A stretch of DNA of 64,000 nucleotides from Pseudomonadota bacterium (GCA_029563075.1 JAKQTN010000033.1:1-64000), one strand, 5' to 3'. Shown: positions 34,524 to 44,500, counted from the first letter of the stretch. Numbers and translations: made by a program. The notes: generated by a model from the sequence alone, not told the origin.

Positions 34524-36233
34524 ATGTCGCTTCAATTTGAAATTGGGCAATCCAGCCTGACCGGGCCGCGGATGCGTAACGAAGATTATGTTGGTGTTGT
34601 CACGCCCAGCAACGAGCAATTAAGTATCAAAGGCGCGCTCATTGCTGTGGCTGATGGTGTGAGCGGCAATGCAGGCGGCGGAGAAGCCTCCGAGATGACG
34701 GTGCGCACGGTTTCTACCGATTACTACGCCACACCGGACACCTGGGAGCCGCCCACAGCGCTCGAGAAAGTTATTACCGCAGCCAATCGCTGGCTGATCT
34801 CGCAGGCAAATGCCAACCGCGATATGGCGGGCATGGCGACCACACTATCGTTGCTGATAATACGCGGGCAACGCTACTATTTGGCGCATGTGGGCGATAC
34901 GCGCATTTATCTGCTGCGCGACGGCACCTTAAAGCAACTCACGACGGACCATGTGTGGGACAGGCCTGATATGCGCCATGTACTCAAGCGCGCCGTCGGG
35001 TTGGATGCGCATCTGGCGATTGATTTTGTGGAAGGCGCACTACAAGCCGGTGATGTATTTACGCTGCTCAGCGATGGCGTATGGGAAACGCTGGGCGATA
35101 AAGCTATCCACGAAAGCCTGTTAAAATTTAATAGCGTCAAGATGGTTGCTGAGCATCTGACCCAGACTGCGCTAGATCAGCAAAGCACGGATAACTCCAC
35201 CGCAGTGGTGGTTAAAATTAATGCGCTAGGCGCAGATACGCTGGCAGAGCGCATTGCAGGGGGCAAACATCTCGCGTTGCCGGAAAAACTCGGCACTGGC
35301 GAATTGATTGATGATTTTGAAGTAGTTGAACTGCTGCATGAATCGCGCGCCAGCCTGCTTTACAAAGTACGCAAAACGGACACCAAACAGCTTTTTGTGC
35401 TAAAAACCCTGCAGCCATTGCTGGCGAATGATGCAGAAAGCAGCAGCGGCTTGCTCAACGAAGAATGGCTGGGTAAGCGCGTGGTATCGCAGTACGTGCC
35501 GCAAGTGTTGCCGCTTTCGATGGAAAAGCGCAGCAAGCTTTATTTTGTCATGAGCTGGCACGAAGGTGCAACTTTGCAGCAGCGGCTTGATAGCGGGCAT
35601 TATTTTACCGTTGCGGGTGTCGCAAAAATTGGTATAGACATGTTGCGCGGCATTGGCGCACTGCACCGGCTAAGCATTATTCACCGCGACATTAAGCCTG
35701 CCAATATTCACCAGGCCAGCGACCAGCGTTTGCGCATTCTGGACCTGGGCGTAGCGCTCAGCACAGGCACTGAAATCATTGGCAGCGATCCAAATCAACC
35801 CCTGCAAAACCCGGGTACCCCGAGTTTTATGGCGCCGGAACAGTTTGACGGTGTAGTGGCCAACCCGCAAACCGACATCTATGCAGCGGGCGTGACGCTT
35901 TACCATCTGCTTACACGCAAATATCCATATGGCGAAATTGAACCGTTCCAGCATCCAAAATTTGGCGAACCAACGCCACTGACGCGCTACCGCCCGGACA
36001 TTCCCTACTGGCTGGAGAATATCGTGCTTAAAGCGGTTGCACGTGATCCAAAGTTACGCTTTGGAACAGCAGAAGAAATGCTGCACGCGCTTGAGGTAGG
36101 CGAGTTAAAACCTATTTTGGCACCTGCCCGCACGCCTTTGATTGCGCGTGCAAGGCTGGTTAAATGGCAATGGATCGCCATTTTTTCGTTCGTGTTGAAT
36201 TTGTTGTTAATTTATTTACTAATGGTTTCATAA
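34524..36233 (+). CDS. PP2C phosphatase / Ser-Thr protein kinase fusion, membrane-anchored
   Basis: A 569-residue fusion of opposing enzymes. The N-terminal PP2C domain (about 1-235) has the metal-binding motifs RNEDYVG, VADGVSG, HVGDTRIY, LLSDGVWE and DNSTAVVV. The kinase domain (about 260-520) has the phosphotransfer Lys in LFVLKTL, catalytic HRDIKPANIH, DLG in place of DFG, and GTPSFMAPE. Its glycine-rich loop is degenerate (LLHESRASLLYKV). A single C-terminal membrane helix (about 547-567) anchors it facing the cytoplasm. It lies nine bases after the transporter gene and before nirD, so it may switch transport or reduction by phosphorylation; its target is unknown. Confidence 0.9.
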   Translation: MSLQFEIGQSSLTGPRMRNEDYVGVVTPSNEQLSIKGALIAVADGVSGNAGGGEASEMTVRTVSTDYYATPDTWEPPTALEKVITAANRWLISQANANRDMAGMATTLSLLIIRGQRYYLAHVGDTRIYLLRDGTLKQLTTDHVWDRPDMRHVLKRAVGLDAHLAIDFVEGALQAGDVFTLLSDGVWETLGDKAIHESLLKFNSVKMVAEHLTQTALDQQSTDNSTAVVVKINALGADTLAERIAGGKHLALPEKLGTGELIDDFEVVELLHESRASLLYKVRKTDTKQLFVLKTLQPLLANDAESSSGLLNEEWLGKRVVSQYVPQVLPLSMEKRSKLYFVMSWHEGATLQQRLDSGHYFTVAGVAKIGIDMLRGIGALHRLSIIHRDIKPANIHQASDQRLRILDLGVALSTGTEIIGSDPNQPLQNPGTPSFMAPEQFDGVVANPQTDIYAAGVTLYHLLTRKYPYGEIEPFQHPKFGEPTPLTRYRPDIPYWLENIVLKAVARDPKLRFGTAEEMLHALEVGELKPILAPARTPLIARARLVKWQWIAIFSFVLNLLLIYLLMVS

Positions 36234-36265
36234 AACTATTGGCAATTTCATAAGGTTTAAAAAAT

Positions 36266-36595
36266 ATGAGTAACTGGGTAAATGTAGCACCGCTGGAAGA
36301 CATTCCTAAACTGGGCGCGCGCGTTGTGCGGACTAAAAACAAACAGGCTGAAGTCATTGAAATCGGCGTATTTCGTACCGACGATGACCGCATTTTTGCC
36401 ATTAACAATAGCTGCCCGCATAAGGGCGGGCCTTTGTCGCAGGGTATAGTCTACGGAGACAAAGTGGCCTGCCCGCTACATTCCTGGAAAATCAGCCTGG
36501 TGGATGGCAGGGCCGAGGAGCCTGATGTCGGTGAAACGGCTTGTTTCAATACCAAAGTTGAAAATGGTGTGGTCTATTTAGAGCTCAAAGATTAA
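36266..36595 (+). CDS. nirD: Nitrite reductase small subunit NirD (Rieske type)
   Basis: NirD pairs with NirB in assimilatory nitrite reduction. The 109-residue product has a complete Rieske [2Fe-2S] motif, CPHKGG and CPLHSW, whereas some NirD proteins such as that of E. coli have lost the Cys ligands. So this subunit probably carries electrons rather than serving only structure. AAGG lies nine bases before the ATG. Unusually, nirB and nirD are separated by two genes. Confidence 0.93.
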   Translation: MSNWVNVAPLEDIPKLGARVVRTKNKQAEVIEIGVFRTDDDRIFAINNSCPHKGGPLSQGIVYGDKVACPLHSWKISLVDGRAEEPDVGETACFNTKVENGVVYLELKD

Positions 36596-36606
36596 GTGCT
36601 TTCAGA

Positions 36607-39318
36607 TTGAATACTCTGATTAAAGAAACAAAATCCACTTGCTGCTACTGCGGCGTGGGCTGCGGCGTGATTATTGAATCGCAAAACGACAAAATTATCC
36701 ACGTAAAAGGCGACCCGGATCACCCCGCCAACTTCGGGCGTTTGTGCACCAAGGGCGCCACGCTGCACCTTACCGCAACACCTGATAACCGTGTGCTTTA
36801 CCCGGAGATGCGCCTGATGCGTGACGCGCCGCGCAAACGCGTTTCGTGGGATGTGTCGCTGGATTATCTGGCAGAAAAATTTGCACAGACTATAGAAAAA
36901 CACGGGCCCGATTCTGTTGCGTTTTATATTTCAGGCCAGCTGCTTACTGAAGATTACTATGTGTTTAACAAGCTCGCCAAGGGCTTGATTGGCACCAATA
37001 ACGTCGATACCAACTCGCGCTTATGCATGAGTTCTGCCGTAGCAGGCTACAAAGCCACGCTGGGCGTGGATGCGCCGCCGGCCTGTTATGACGACATTAA
37101 CTATACCCAATGCTTATTCATTGCCGGCAGCAACACCGCATTTGCACACCCGATTGTTTTCAGGCGCATCGAAGACGCGAAAACCAAAAATCCTGATATG
37201 AAAATTGTGGTGGTTGACCCACGTCGCACGGATACCGCACAAATGGCGGATTTGCATCTGGCGATTCACCCCGGTACCGATGTCGCCCTGTTTAACGGCC
37301 TACTGCACGTGATGCTGTGGGAAGGCTTGCTGAATATGGAATACATCCGCAAGCACACCACGGGCTTTGAGGTGCTTAAGGAAACCGTGCGTGAATACAC
37401 GCCGAAAATGGTGGCAGATATTTGTGGCATCCATGAAAAAGACATCATCCAGGCTGCCAAATGGTTTGGCGCAGGACCCACGCTTTCCATGTATTGCCAG
37501 GGCTTGAATCAATCCATTCACGGCACTGATAAAAATGCCGCCCTGATTAACCTGCACTTGGCCACGGGTCAAATCGGCAAGCTGGGGGCTGGCCCATTCT
37601 CACTCACAGGGCAGCCCAACGCCATGGGCGGACGAGAAGTCGGCGGCATGGCCAACCTGCTCTCAGCCCACCGTGATTTGGCCAATGCCGAACACCGCGC
37701 AGAAATCGCCAGTTTGTGGGGCTTAGAGTCCGTGCCGGAAACTCCGGGTAAAACAGCCGTGGAAATGTTTGACGCGGTTAAAAATGGCAACATCAAAGCC
37801 ATCTGGATTGCCTGCACCAATCCTGCGCAATCCATGCCGGACTTGAATAATGTGATCGCCGCCCTGAAAAATGCAGAACTCGTCATCGTGCAGGATGCCT
37901 TCAATAACACTGAAACCTGCCAGTATGCCGATGTACTGCTACCCGCCAGCACGTGGGGCGAGAAAGCAGGCACGGTCACCAATTCTGAACGGTGTATTAC
38001 CCGTGTCACCTCGGCGGTACCGCCACCTGCTGAAGCTAGGCATGACTGGGATATTGCAGTGGATTTTGCACAACGTCTGGAAACTCAGCTCTCCCGAACC
38101 GTTAAGCTGTTCCCTTACCAGAATACTGAAGCCATTTTCAATGAGCACCGCGAAACCACCCGTGGACGTGATTTGGACATCACAGGGTTAAGTTACGACA
38201 TCCTGACCCAACAAGGGCCGCAGCAATGGCCGTTCAAAACGGGTGCGCATCGCGGTACCGCACGTTTGTATACCGATGGTGTGTTCCCGACACCTGATGG
38301 CAATGCACGGTTTGCCAATGTCAGTTACAAAGGCACGGCGGATAAAACTGACGCACGCCACCCGCTGCATTTGCTCACGGGTCGCCTGCGCGACCAATGG
38401 CACGGCATGAGCCGCACCGGGCGCGTCGCACAGCTTTATAATCATGAAGAAGCGCCTGTGCTGCATATGAATGCGGACGACATGCAGCGCCGCCAGATAA
38501 AAAGCGGCGACATCGTCAAAGTACAAAACAAGCGCGGGCAAATCATACTCACGGCAGAAGCATCAGATGAGATACAACCCGCGCAGACCTTTATCGCCAT
38601 GCATTGGGGCGAACAGTCAATGCATGGCCTGGGCGTGAATGCACTCATGCCGCCCGCATTTGACAAAACCTCAAAACAGCCCGAGCTCAAGCATACGGCG
38701 GTTAAAGTAGAAAAACTGGATTTGCCCTGGCACATGACGGTGATGCGCCGTTGTGACAATCTGGAACAATTAGAAAAAATTCGCACCCTGCTGCCACACT
38801 TTACTTATGCAAGTTGCGGCTTGTTTGGGCGCGCAGTTGAGCAACACTTGGGTATGCTGATTTTGCGCGCCGCCCACGAAACAGCTGTAGATGTCGACCT
38901 GATCGCAACCATTGATACGATTTTAGGCATGACCGAAGACGTGCCCTGCCTGAACTACAGCGATGCCAAACGCGGCATTTCAAAGCGTATTCTGGTGGAA
39001 GAAGGCCATGTCACGGGTGTACGCCTGGTGGGAGAAACCCTCGCTACCGAATGGCTCAAGGATGTAATGACTTCCGGGAAGTTAGGCGATGAATTGCGCC
39101 GCTGGGCGCTTGCGCCTTTAAGCGCACCACCCACAGGTCAACACGGGCGCGGTAAAATTGTATGCAACTGCCTTGATGTATCGCAAAATGAAATTATCGA
39201 GAACATTGAAATGGGCGCGGATTTAATTACCTTGCAAAACAAGCTCAAATGCGGGACGGAATGCGGCTCTTGCATGCCGGAACTCAAACGCATCATTCAA
39301 ACTTACCGCAAAAAATAG
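36607..39318 (+). CDS. nasA: Assimilatory nitrate reductase catalytic subunit
   Basis: A 903-residue cytoplasmic molybdenum enzyme that reduces nitrate to nitrite for assimilation. N-terminal 4Fe-4S motif CCYCGVGC with LCTKG, molybdopterin domains with LTGQPNAMGGREVGGMANL, and a C-terminal BFD-like [2Fe-2S] domain (CNCLDV and CGTECGSC, about 845-885), as in single-subunit NasC/NasA-type reductases. The start is a TTG at 36607, twelve bases after the nirD stop, with no strong ribosome site; no ATG lies close, and this start gives the normal N-terminus. Gene naming varies (nasA, nasC). The electron donor protein is not in the window. Confidence 0.95.
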   Translation: MNTLIKETKSTCCYCGVGCGVIIESQNDKIIHVKGDPDHPANFGRLCTKGATLHLTATPDNRVLYPEMRLMRDAPRKRVSWDVSLDYLAEKFAQTIEKHGPDSVAFYISGQLLTEDYYVFNKLAKGLIGTNNVDTNSRLCMSSAVAGYKATLGVDAPPACYDDINYTQCLFIAGSNTAFAHPIVFRRIEDAKTKNPDMKIVVVDPRRTDTAQMADLHLAIHPGTDVALFNGLLHVMLWEGLLNMEYIRKHTTGFEVLKETVREYTPKMVADICGIHEKDIIQAAKWFGAGPTLSMYCQGLNQSIHGTDKNAALINLHLATGQIGKLGAGPFSLTGQPNAMGGREVGGMANLLSAHRDLANAEHRAEIASLWGLESVPETPGKTAVEMFDAVKNGNIKAIWIACTNPAQSMPDLNNVIAALKNAELVIVQDAFNNTETCQYADVLLPASTWGEKAGTVTNSERCITRVTSAVPPPAEARHDWDIAVDFAQRLETQLSRTVKLFPYQNTEAIFNEHRETTRGRDLDITGLSYDILTQQGPQQWPFKTGAHRGTARLYTDGVFPTPDGNARFANVSYKGTADKTDARHPLHLLTGRLRDQWHGMSRTGRVAQLYNHEEAPVLHMNADDMQRRQIKSGDIVKVQNKRGQIILTAEASDEIQPAQTFIAMHWGEQSMHGLGVNALMPPAFDKTSKQPELKHTAVKVEKLDLPWHMTVMRRCDNLEQLEKIRTLLPHFTYASCGLFGRAVEQHLGMLILRAAHETAVDVDLIATIDTILGMTEDVPCLNYSDAKRGISKRILVEEGHVTGVRLVGETLATEWLKDVMTSGKLGDELRRWALAPLSAPPTGQHGRGKIVCNCLDVSQNEIIENIEMGADLITLQNKLKCGTECGSCMPELKRIIQTYRKK

Positions 39319-39360
39319 CGCTTTACTTTAACAAATCATCAACCGCGAATGCACATAGTG

Positions 39361-39389
39361 GCGCGTCACTAAACCAACGCGCTGTTTTT
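39361..39389 (+). terminator. Intrinsic terminator after the nas operon
   Basis: GCGCGT and ACGCGC form a 6-bp stem over a ten-base loop (39361-39382), followed by TGTTTTTA. It lies 43 bases after the nitrate reductase stop and reaches the stop codon of the converging ffh gene. Confidence 0.65.
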
Positions 39390-40752
39390 AGCGCATACCT
39401 GGGAATTTTCCACCCATCATGCCGCCCAAGCCACGCATCATCTTGGCCATGCCGCCTTTGCTGAACATTTTCATCATTTTCTGTGTTTCTTCAAACTGTT
39501 TCAGCAAGCGGTTTACTTCTTGCACTTGCACGCCGCTGCCATCTGCAATACGCTTTTTACGCGTGGCTTTGATCAGCTCGGGTTTTCTGCGTTCCAGCGG
39601 CGTCATGCTGTTGATGATGCCTTCTATGCGGCGCAGGGATTTATCCGCGTCCTCGTTATTTACTTTAGCCGCCATGCTGGCCATTTGCGCGGGCATTTTA
39701 TCCATCAGCGCGCTCATGCCGCCCATTTTGCGCATTTGCGACATCTGGCTTTTAAAATCTTCCAGATCAAACTTGCTGCCCGATTTGATTTTATCGGCGA
39801 CTTTCTGCGCCTCGGCCAAATCGACCTTTTTATGCGCCTCTTCAATCAGGCCCAGCACATCGCCCATGCCGAGAATACGGCCTGCCATGCGGTCGGGATG
39901 GAACGGCTCCAGGCCATCGACCTTTTCGCTCACACCGATAAACTTGATGGGCTGACCGGTGACATGTCGCACCGAGAGCGCCGCACCGCCGCGCGCATCG
40001 CCATCCAGCTTGGTAAGCACGACGCCGGTGAGCGGCAGCGTGTCGCCAAAAGCCTTGGCGGTATTAACGGCATCCTGGCCTTGCATGGCATCGACCACAA
40101 ACAAGGTTTCAATCGGCTTAAGCTGCGCGTGCAAGGCCTTGATTTCCGCCATCATCGCTTCATCTATGCCCAAACGGCCCGCGGTGTCAAATATCACTAC
40201 ATCATAGTAGTTCTTTTTGGCATGTTCGAGCGTTTGTGCAGCAATTTCGCTCGGTTTTTGATGAGCGTTGCTATCAAAACAATCAATCTCAAGCTGCTTG
40301 GCTAAAGTCTGCAGCTGGGTTATTGCGGCCGGGCGGTACACGTCGGCACTCGCCAGCAGCACTTTCTTTTTTTGTTCTTTTAATAGTTTGGCCAGTTTGG
40401 CAGAAGTGGTGGTTTTACCCGAACCCTGCAAACCCGCCATAAGGATGATCGCAGGCGGCACAGCGGCGAGATTCAAGCCGACATTGGCTTTGCCCATTAA
40501 CGCCGTCAATTCATCATTCACCACTTCGATCACGGCCTGGCCTGGCGTCAGGCTTTGCAATACTTCCTTACCCTGTGCGCGCTCTTTAACCTTGGCGATA
40601 AACTCTTTCACTACCGGCAGGGCTACGTCTGCTTCAAGCAGTGCCATGCGCACTTCACGCATCGTATCGGCAATGTTTTCCTCTGTAAGCCTTGCCTGAC
40701 CACGCAGATTTTTGATGACGCCTTGCAGGCGACCGGTTAAATTATCTAACAT
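39388..40752 (-). CDS. ffh: Signal recognition particle protein Ffh
   Basis: Ffh binds 4.5S RNA and signal sequences and delivers ribosomes to the membrane with FtsY. The 454-residue product has the N domain, GTPase motifs GLQGSGKTTTSAKLA, DTAGR and TKLDGDARGG, and a Met-rich M domain ending in a Gly/Met tail. Length is normal. It diverges from the ypjD-like gene. Confidence 0.97.
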   Translation of the reverse strand: MLDNLTGRLQGVIKNLRGQARLTEENIADTMREVRMALLEADVALPVVKEFIAKVKERAQGKEVLQSLTPGQAVIEVVNDELTALMGKANVGLNLAAVPPAIILMAGLQGSGKTTTSAKLAKLLKEQKKKVLLASADVYRPAAITQLQTLAKQLEIDCFDSNAHQKPSEIAAQTLEHAKKNYYDVVIFDTAGRLGIDEAMMAEIKALHAQLKPIETLFVVDAMQGQDAVNTAKAFGDTLPLTGVVLTKLDGDARGGAALSVRHVTGQPIKFIGVSEKVDGLEPFHPDRMAGRILGMGDVLGLIEEAHKKVDLAEAQKVADKIKSGSKFDLEDFKSQMSQMRKMGGMSALMDKMPAQMASMAAKVNNEDADKSLRRIEGIINSMTPLERRKPELIKATRKKRIADGSGVQVQEVNRLLKQFEETQKMMKMFSKGGMAKMMRGLGGMMGGKFPGMR

Positions 40753-40844
40753 GCTTTGTTACCTTAATTGATTTTGCTAAATTGAATCCTTGGATTTTAC
40801 ATGAAGCTATTATAATCGCGTCATTTTTAAGCCATAATTGCATT

Positions 40845-41651
40845 ATGCAAAAATTAATTCCCTATTTAGTGGTGGCGTTTATCTACCTGGCCGTAGCAAC
40901 CGATTTCTGGCGCGGCGCAAAGGCTGCCGCCCAAGGTCATTCGCTCAACCTGCACTCCGCCATGATTGCCTTGGGCTTGTTAATTCATGGCTGGTTGCTG
41001 TACCAGGGCATTTTCGGTCAAGGCTTTAATTTAGGCTTTTACAATGCACTATCGGTCATATTCTGGCTAACCGTGCTGGTTTACTGGCTTGCTAATTTGA
41101 AGCACGAATTGCACAGCCTGCAGGCTTTTGTATTGCCGCCTGCGGCTTTGTTTGCACTGTTGCCGGCCTTTGAGGTGAGTGATCACTATCTCCCGGCGGA
41201 AATCCAGCCTTTATTCATCGCGCACATCAGCATTGCATTGCTGGCATACAGCCTATTCACCTTTGCCGCTTTGCATGCACTACTGATGGCGATTGCCGAG
41301 CGCAGCTTGCACAACAAACCCAGCATCATTAAATTGCCCAGCTTTCCACCGCTGCTGGTGATGGAAAGTTTGTTATTTAAAGTGATTAAAATCGGGTTTA
41401 TGCTGCTGACTTTAACCTTAATTAGCGGCATGCTGTTTTCGGAACAGATTTTTGGCTGGCCCATGCAATATACCCATAAAACTATATTTTCAATTGCCTC
41501 GTGGTTTATCTATGGCTGGCTGCTGTACGGACGCTACCAATACGGCTGGCGTGGGCGAGTGGCCATACGCTGGACATTGATTGGCTTTGTACTGCTGCTA
41601 CTGGCCTATGTGGGCTCGCGCTTTGTCTCGCAGATTCTGTTAGGCCGATAA
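40845..41651 (+). CDS. CcsA/YpjD-like inner-membrane protein
   Basis: A 268-residue protein with about eight membrane helices, of the cytochrome c assembly (CcsA/YpjD) family. It sits beside ffh, as ypjD does in many proteobacteria. A conserved pair of His and Trp-rich motifs is seen (IAHISIALLAYSLFTFAALHA, short WGW-like parts). The start MQKLIPYL at 40845 is preferred: the upstream extension would run through the promoter zone, where a perfect -10 TATAAT lies at 40811-40816. Its exact role in the cell is unsettled; heme or cytochrome handling is inferred from the family. Confidence 0.82.
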   Translation: MQKLIPYLVVAFIYLAVATDFWRGAKAAAQGHSLNLHSAMIALGLLIHGWLLYQGIFGQGFNLGFYNALSVIFWLTVLVYWLANLKHELHSLQAFVLPPAALFALLPAFEVSDHYLPAEIQPLFIAHISIALLAYSLFTFAALHALLMAIAERSLHNKPSIIKLPSFPPLLVMESLLFKVIKIGFMLLTLTLISGMLFSEQIFGWPMQYTHKTIFSIASWFIYGWLLYGRYQYGWRGRVAIRWTLIGFVLLLLAYVGSRFVSQILLGR

Positions 41652-41662
41652 TTAATTCAGGG

Positions 41663-42835
41663 CTAATTTAACCAATTTTTTGGCCAATATTTAGCTGCAG
41701 TCTCGCCGACATTGTTAACAACCGCATCGGCCAGCTTGCGTATTGTAACGGACGCATGCGCTTCTATGCCGCTATCTGGTTTGAATATTCTCACACCCAG
41801 ACCACCGGTTACCTTTACCAGGCTCGCCCATGGCTTGTGTGCAGGACCAAGCGGGTCTGGTTTGATATTGCCTAGACTATCCGCAAATAGCACGTCTTCA
41901 GTCATCATTTCATCTATCGTCCATTTCAGTGCAATATCAGATAAACCAGCTTCCTTATAGCCGCCGCCAACGTCAGAGTGCGCTCCCGGGAATACCACTT
42001 GTTTGACATTTGACGCCTTAAGCCAGAGCGTTGGGGTAAACAGCAAGCGCTGCTCATCAAGCGCAATCGCGTGTATGCCTTTGGTCACCTTTTGGCTAAG
42101 CACCTCATCCGCAAAGCGAAAAGCATCGCTGATGGTGTTATCTTTGGCATTATAATTCGGCACACCCAGCGAACCCACTGTATCCCACACTGCGACAATG
42201 CGAACCGGCACATTCCGCACATAATCTTCTTCTTTAACACGGTTGCTAGAAATAAAGTTTGGCAGATCCTGCATCGCCTCGGCTAACGTCGCAAATACAT
42301 TACGTTTTTCAGCACCCACTTTACGGTATTGATACCAGGCTTGTGCACCCAGCTTATACGAAGCTTCATCCCCGCGTGGAAACTTGTTGCTCAGCAACCC
42401 CTGCGATGCAATCAGCCCCGCCAAAGCCCGCGCGGTATAAGCTCCACGGCTGAATCCGACAATATAAATGCTATCGCCTGTCTGGTAATTTCGAGAAATA
42501 AATGTGTAGCCGCGCACAATACGCTTAATGAGCCCTGCCCCGAAGCCGCCACCAATCAACTCCTGAATTTTGTTATTGCCGTTGCCTACGCCATTGATAT
42601 ACTTGGCAATCTGCAAGGTATGCCCTTGACTATCTGCCAGACGCTTTTCGCGCTCTAAAATCTGGCCGGTGATATCTTCCACCTTGGTTCTGGCGACCAT
42701 GCGCCCCGCAAGGTGAGTAAATAATTTGAATACGTTAGAAGGCGGGTCTGCCTTTGCGCGCTCGGCTGGCGTGAGCACTTCGTCATCCGGGTTATTCCAT
42801 GTGCCGTCTGCGCAAAAAATAATGTTTTTAGCCAT
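41663..42835 (-). CDS. DUF2235 alpha/beta hydrolase
   Basis: The 390-residue product begins MAKNIIFCADGTWNNPDD, a hallmark of DUF2235 proteins, and has the nucleophile elbow GFSRGAYTARALAG (GxSxG). Related proteins include Tle1-type phospholipases delivered by type VI secretion, but no secretion genes or immunity gene are nearby and no signal peptide is seen. A housekeeping or standalone lipase role is equally possible. Start at 42835 is chosen because AGAGG lies eight bases upstream; the frame extends seven codons further. A 96-base gap separates it from the HAD gene. Confidence 0.8.
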   Translation of the reverse strand: MAKNIIFCADGTWNNPDDEVLTPAERAKADPPSNVFKLFTHLAGRMVARTKVEDITGQILEREKRLADSQGHTLQIAKYINGVGNGNNKIQELIGGGFGAGLIKRIVRGYTFISRNYQTGDSIYIVGFSRGAYTARALAGLIASQGLLSNKFPRGDEASYKLGAQAWYQYRKVGAEKRNVFATLAEAMQDLPNFISSNRVKEEDYVRNVPVRIVAVWDTVGSLGVPNYNAKDNTISDAFRFADEVLSQKVTKGIHAIALDEQRLLFTPTLWLKASNVKQVVFPGAHSDVGGGYKEAGLSDIALKWTIDEMMTEDVLFADSLGNIKPDPLGPAHKPWASLVKVTGGLGVRIFKPDSGIEAHASVTIRKLADAVVNNVGETAAKYWPKNWLN

Positions 42836-42931
42836 GCCAACACCTCTGGAACGCAAACCATGAAAGCACTAGGCTAATGTGTTTAAAACAAAAGCGCAAT
42901 ACTTCAAGAAGGTTCTGGTTAATCCGCAGGA

Positions 42932-43621
42932 TTAACGCAAACTGATCTGAGGCCAGGCCTGCTCTTCCGCATAAGCGGTTAAAATCGCATCAGCATCCAC
43001 TGCCACCGGGTTAGTGACCAGTTTCATCAACGGCAGATCATTATGCGAATCGCTATAAAAATAGCTGGTCTCAAAATCGCTTAATTGTTGTCCGCGCTCT
43101 GCCAGCCACTGATTCAGGCGTATTACTTTGCCTTCTTTATAAGTGGGCACACCGGCGACACCGCCGGTATATTCTCCATCCACCATTTCAGGATCGCTGC
43201 CAATCAAGTGTTCAACGCCATAGGCAATGGCGATCGGCTTGGTCACAAAGCTATTGGTGGCGGTAATCACCACGCATAAATCACCCGCTACTTTGTGCTT
43301 ATTCACCAGATCCTGTGCCTTTTGCGTCATCATCGGACGAATCACTTTCTGCATATATTTCAGATGTAATTGGTCTAAGAATTTTTTGGAATGCTGCGAC
43401 AGCGGCTGTAGCTGAAACTTCAGAAATTCCACGATATTCAAACAGCCATTTTTATAATCCGCATAAAACTGCTCGTTACGGTCGTGGTGCGTTTTAGCGT
43501 CCAGCAAGCCTTCGGAAATTAAAAACAGGCTCCAGTTGTAGTCACTGTCGCCTGCCAGCAGGGTATTATCCAAGTCGAATAAAGCTAAATTTTGTTTGGT
43601 TTGTTTCATATTAAATTTCAT
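42932..43621 (-). CDS. HAD-superfamily phosphatase (SerB-like subfamily IB)
   Basis: A 229-residue cytoplasmic phosphatase with motif I FDLDNTLLAGDS (Asp16 nucleophile, Asp18), motif II Thr in VVITATNSF, Lys in TYKEGKVIRL and motif IV YFYSDSHNDLPL. Proteins of this type remove phosphate from serine-phosphate-like or histidinol-phosphate substrates; the substrate here cannot be read from sequence. It overlaps the end of the DMT gene by 11 bases. A second Met at position 5 (43609) is an alternative start that would remove the overlap. Confidence 0.86.
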   Translation of the reverse strand: MKFNMKQTKQNLALFDLDNTLLAGDSDYNWSLFLISEGLLDAKTHHDRNEQFYADYKNGCLNIVEFLKFQLQPLSQHSKKFLDQLHLKYMQKVIRPMMTQKAQDLVNKHKVAGDLCVVITATNSFVTKPIAIAYGVEHLIGSDPEMVDGEYTGGVAGVPTYKEGKVIRLNQWLAERGQQLSDFETSYFYSDSHNDLPLMKLVTNPVAVDADAILTAYAEEQAWPQISLR

Positions 43622-44486
43622 TATTTTTTACAGTAAGCACTAAAAACACGCCCACCAGTATCACTGCAAGCGCCATATATTCCAAAAAGGTGACATGTTC
43701 GTTTGCCAGCCAGATGCCCACCGCAAACGCCACAACGGGGTTCACGAACGTATTACTGCTGGCCACCAGCGGGCGCACCGTTTTAAGCAAATATTGGTAC
43801 GCGCTATAAGCCACCAGCGAGCCGAGCATTATTAAAAACAGCATCGCCCCCCAGGATTTTGCACTAATGGTTTGCGGCCAGGCTTCACCCCACATTGCGC
43901 TCACAGCAAGCAATGCCACGCCACCCACCAGCATTTGGCACGCCGCGCCCATCAAACCTTGCGGCATGGCCAAATGCTTACCCCATACCGAACCAAACGA
44001 CCAGCTGGCGGCTGCAAAAATCAGCAAAATTGCACTTGTGACGTCGCCATGCAGACTGCCACCCAAATTAAGCAGCACAATCCCCGCAAAGCCAATCGCA
44101 ATCCCTAGCCACTCCTGACGGGTGATTTCATGCCCCCAGATGGAGGAAAAAATCGCCATCCAGATGGGCGCGGTCGCAATGGAAAGCGCTGCCACGCTGG
44201 AGGATACGGTTTGCTGCACATAGCATACCGTGCCGTTACCCAGCGCCGGCAACAAAACACCCACCGCGCCCGCACCAAGCCACTGCTGTTTATTGGGGCT
44301 GGCAGCACCCAGATAACGCATAACCCCGTATAAAATCAATCCGGCCACCGTAAAACGTACCCCCGCCATCATGAATGGCGGGAAGCTCTCGATCCCGAAA
44401 CGAATAGCGAGATAAGTCGAGCCCCAAATGAAATAGGTGCAGAACAGCGCTGACGCAATCAGCCACGTTTGATTTCTTGTATTCAA
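43611..44486 (-). CDS. EamA/DMT-family transporter
   Basis: A 291-residue protein with ten hydrophobic helices in two repeated EamA halves (IWGSTYLAIRFG at the start, NPVVAFAVGIWLANE in the second half), resembling YedA-type metabolite exporters. The start is a TTG at 44486; no ATG is near it. It follows leuA with a 14-base gap, so the two may be co-transcribed and the protein could export an amino acid or related compound, which is speculation. Confidence 0.86.
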   Translation of the reverse strand: MNTRNQTWLIASALFCTYFIWGSTYLAIRFGIESFPPFMMAGVRFTVAGLILYGVMRYLGAASPNKQQWLGAGAVGVLLPALGNGTVCYVQQTVSSSVAALSIATAPIWMAIFSSIWGHEITRQEWLGIAIGFAGIVLLNLGGSLHGDVTSAILLIFAAASWSFGSVWGKHLAMPQGLMGAACQMLVGGVALLAVSAMWGEAWPQTISAKSWGAMLFLIMLGSLVAYSAYQYLLKTVRPLVASSNTFVNPVVAFAVGIWLANEHVTFLEYMALAVILVGVFLVLTVKNNEI

Positions 44487-44500
44487 TTGAGCGTAATTAC

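Noticed and set aside
39520..40305. 261-codon frame antisense to ffh
   Set aside because: Shadow frame of the conserved ffh gene, rich in His and Arg as such shadows are.
41663..42835. Type VI secretion effector locus
   Set aside because: The DUF2235 fold is shared with Tle1 effectors, but no VgrG, PAAR, immunity or secretion genes are near.
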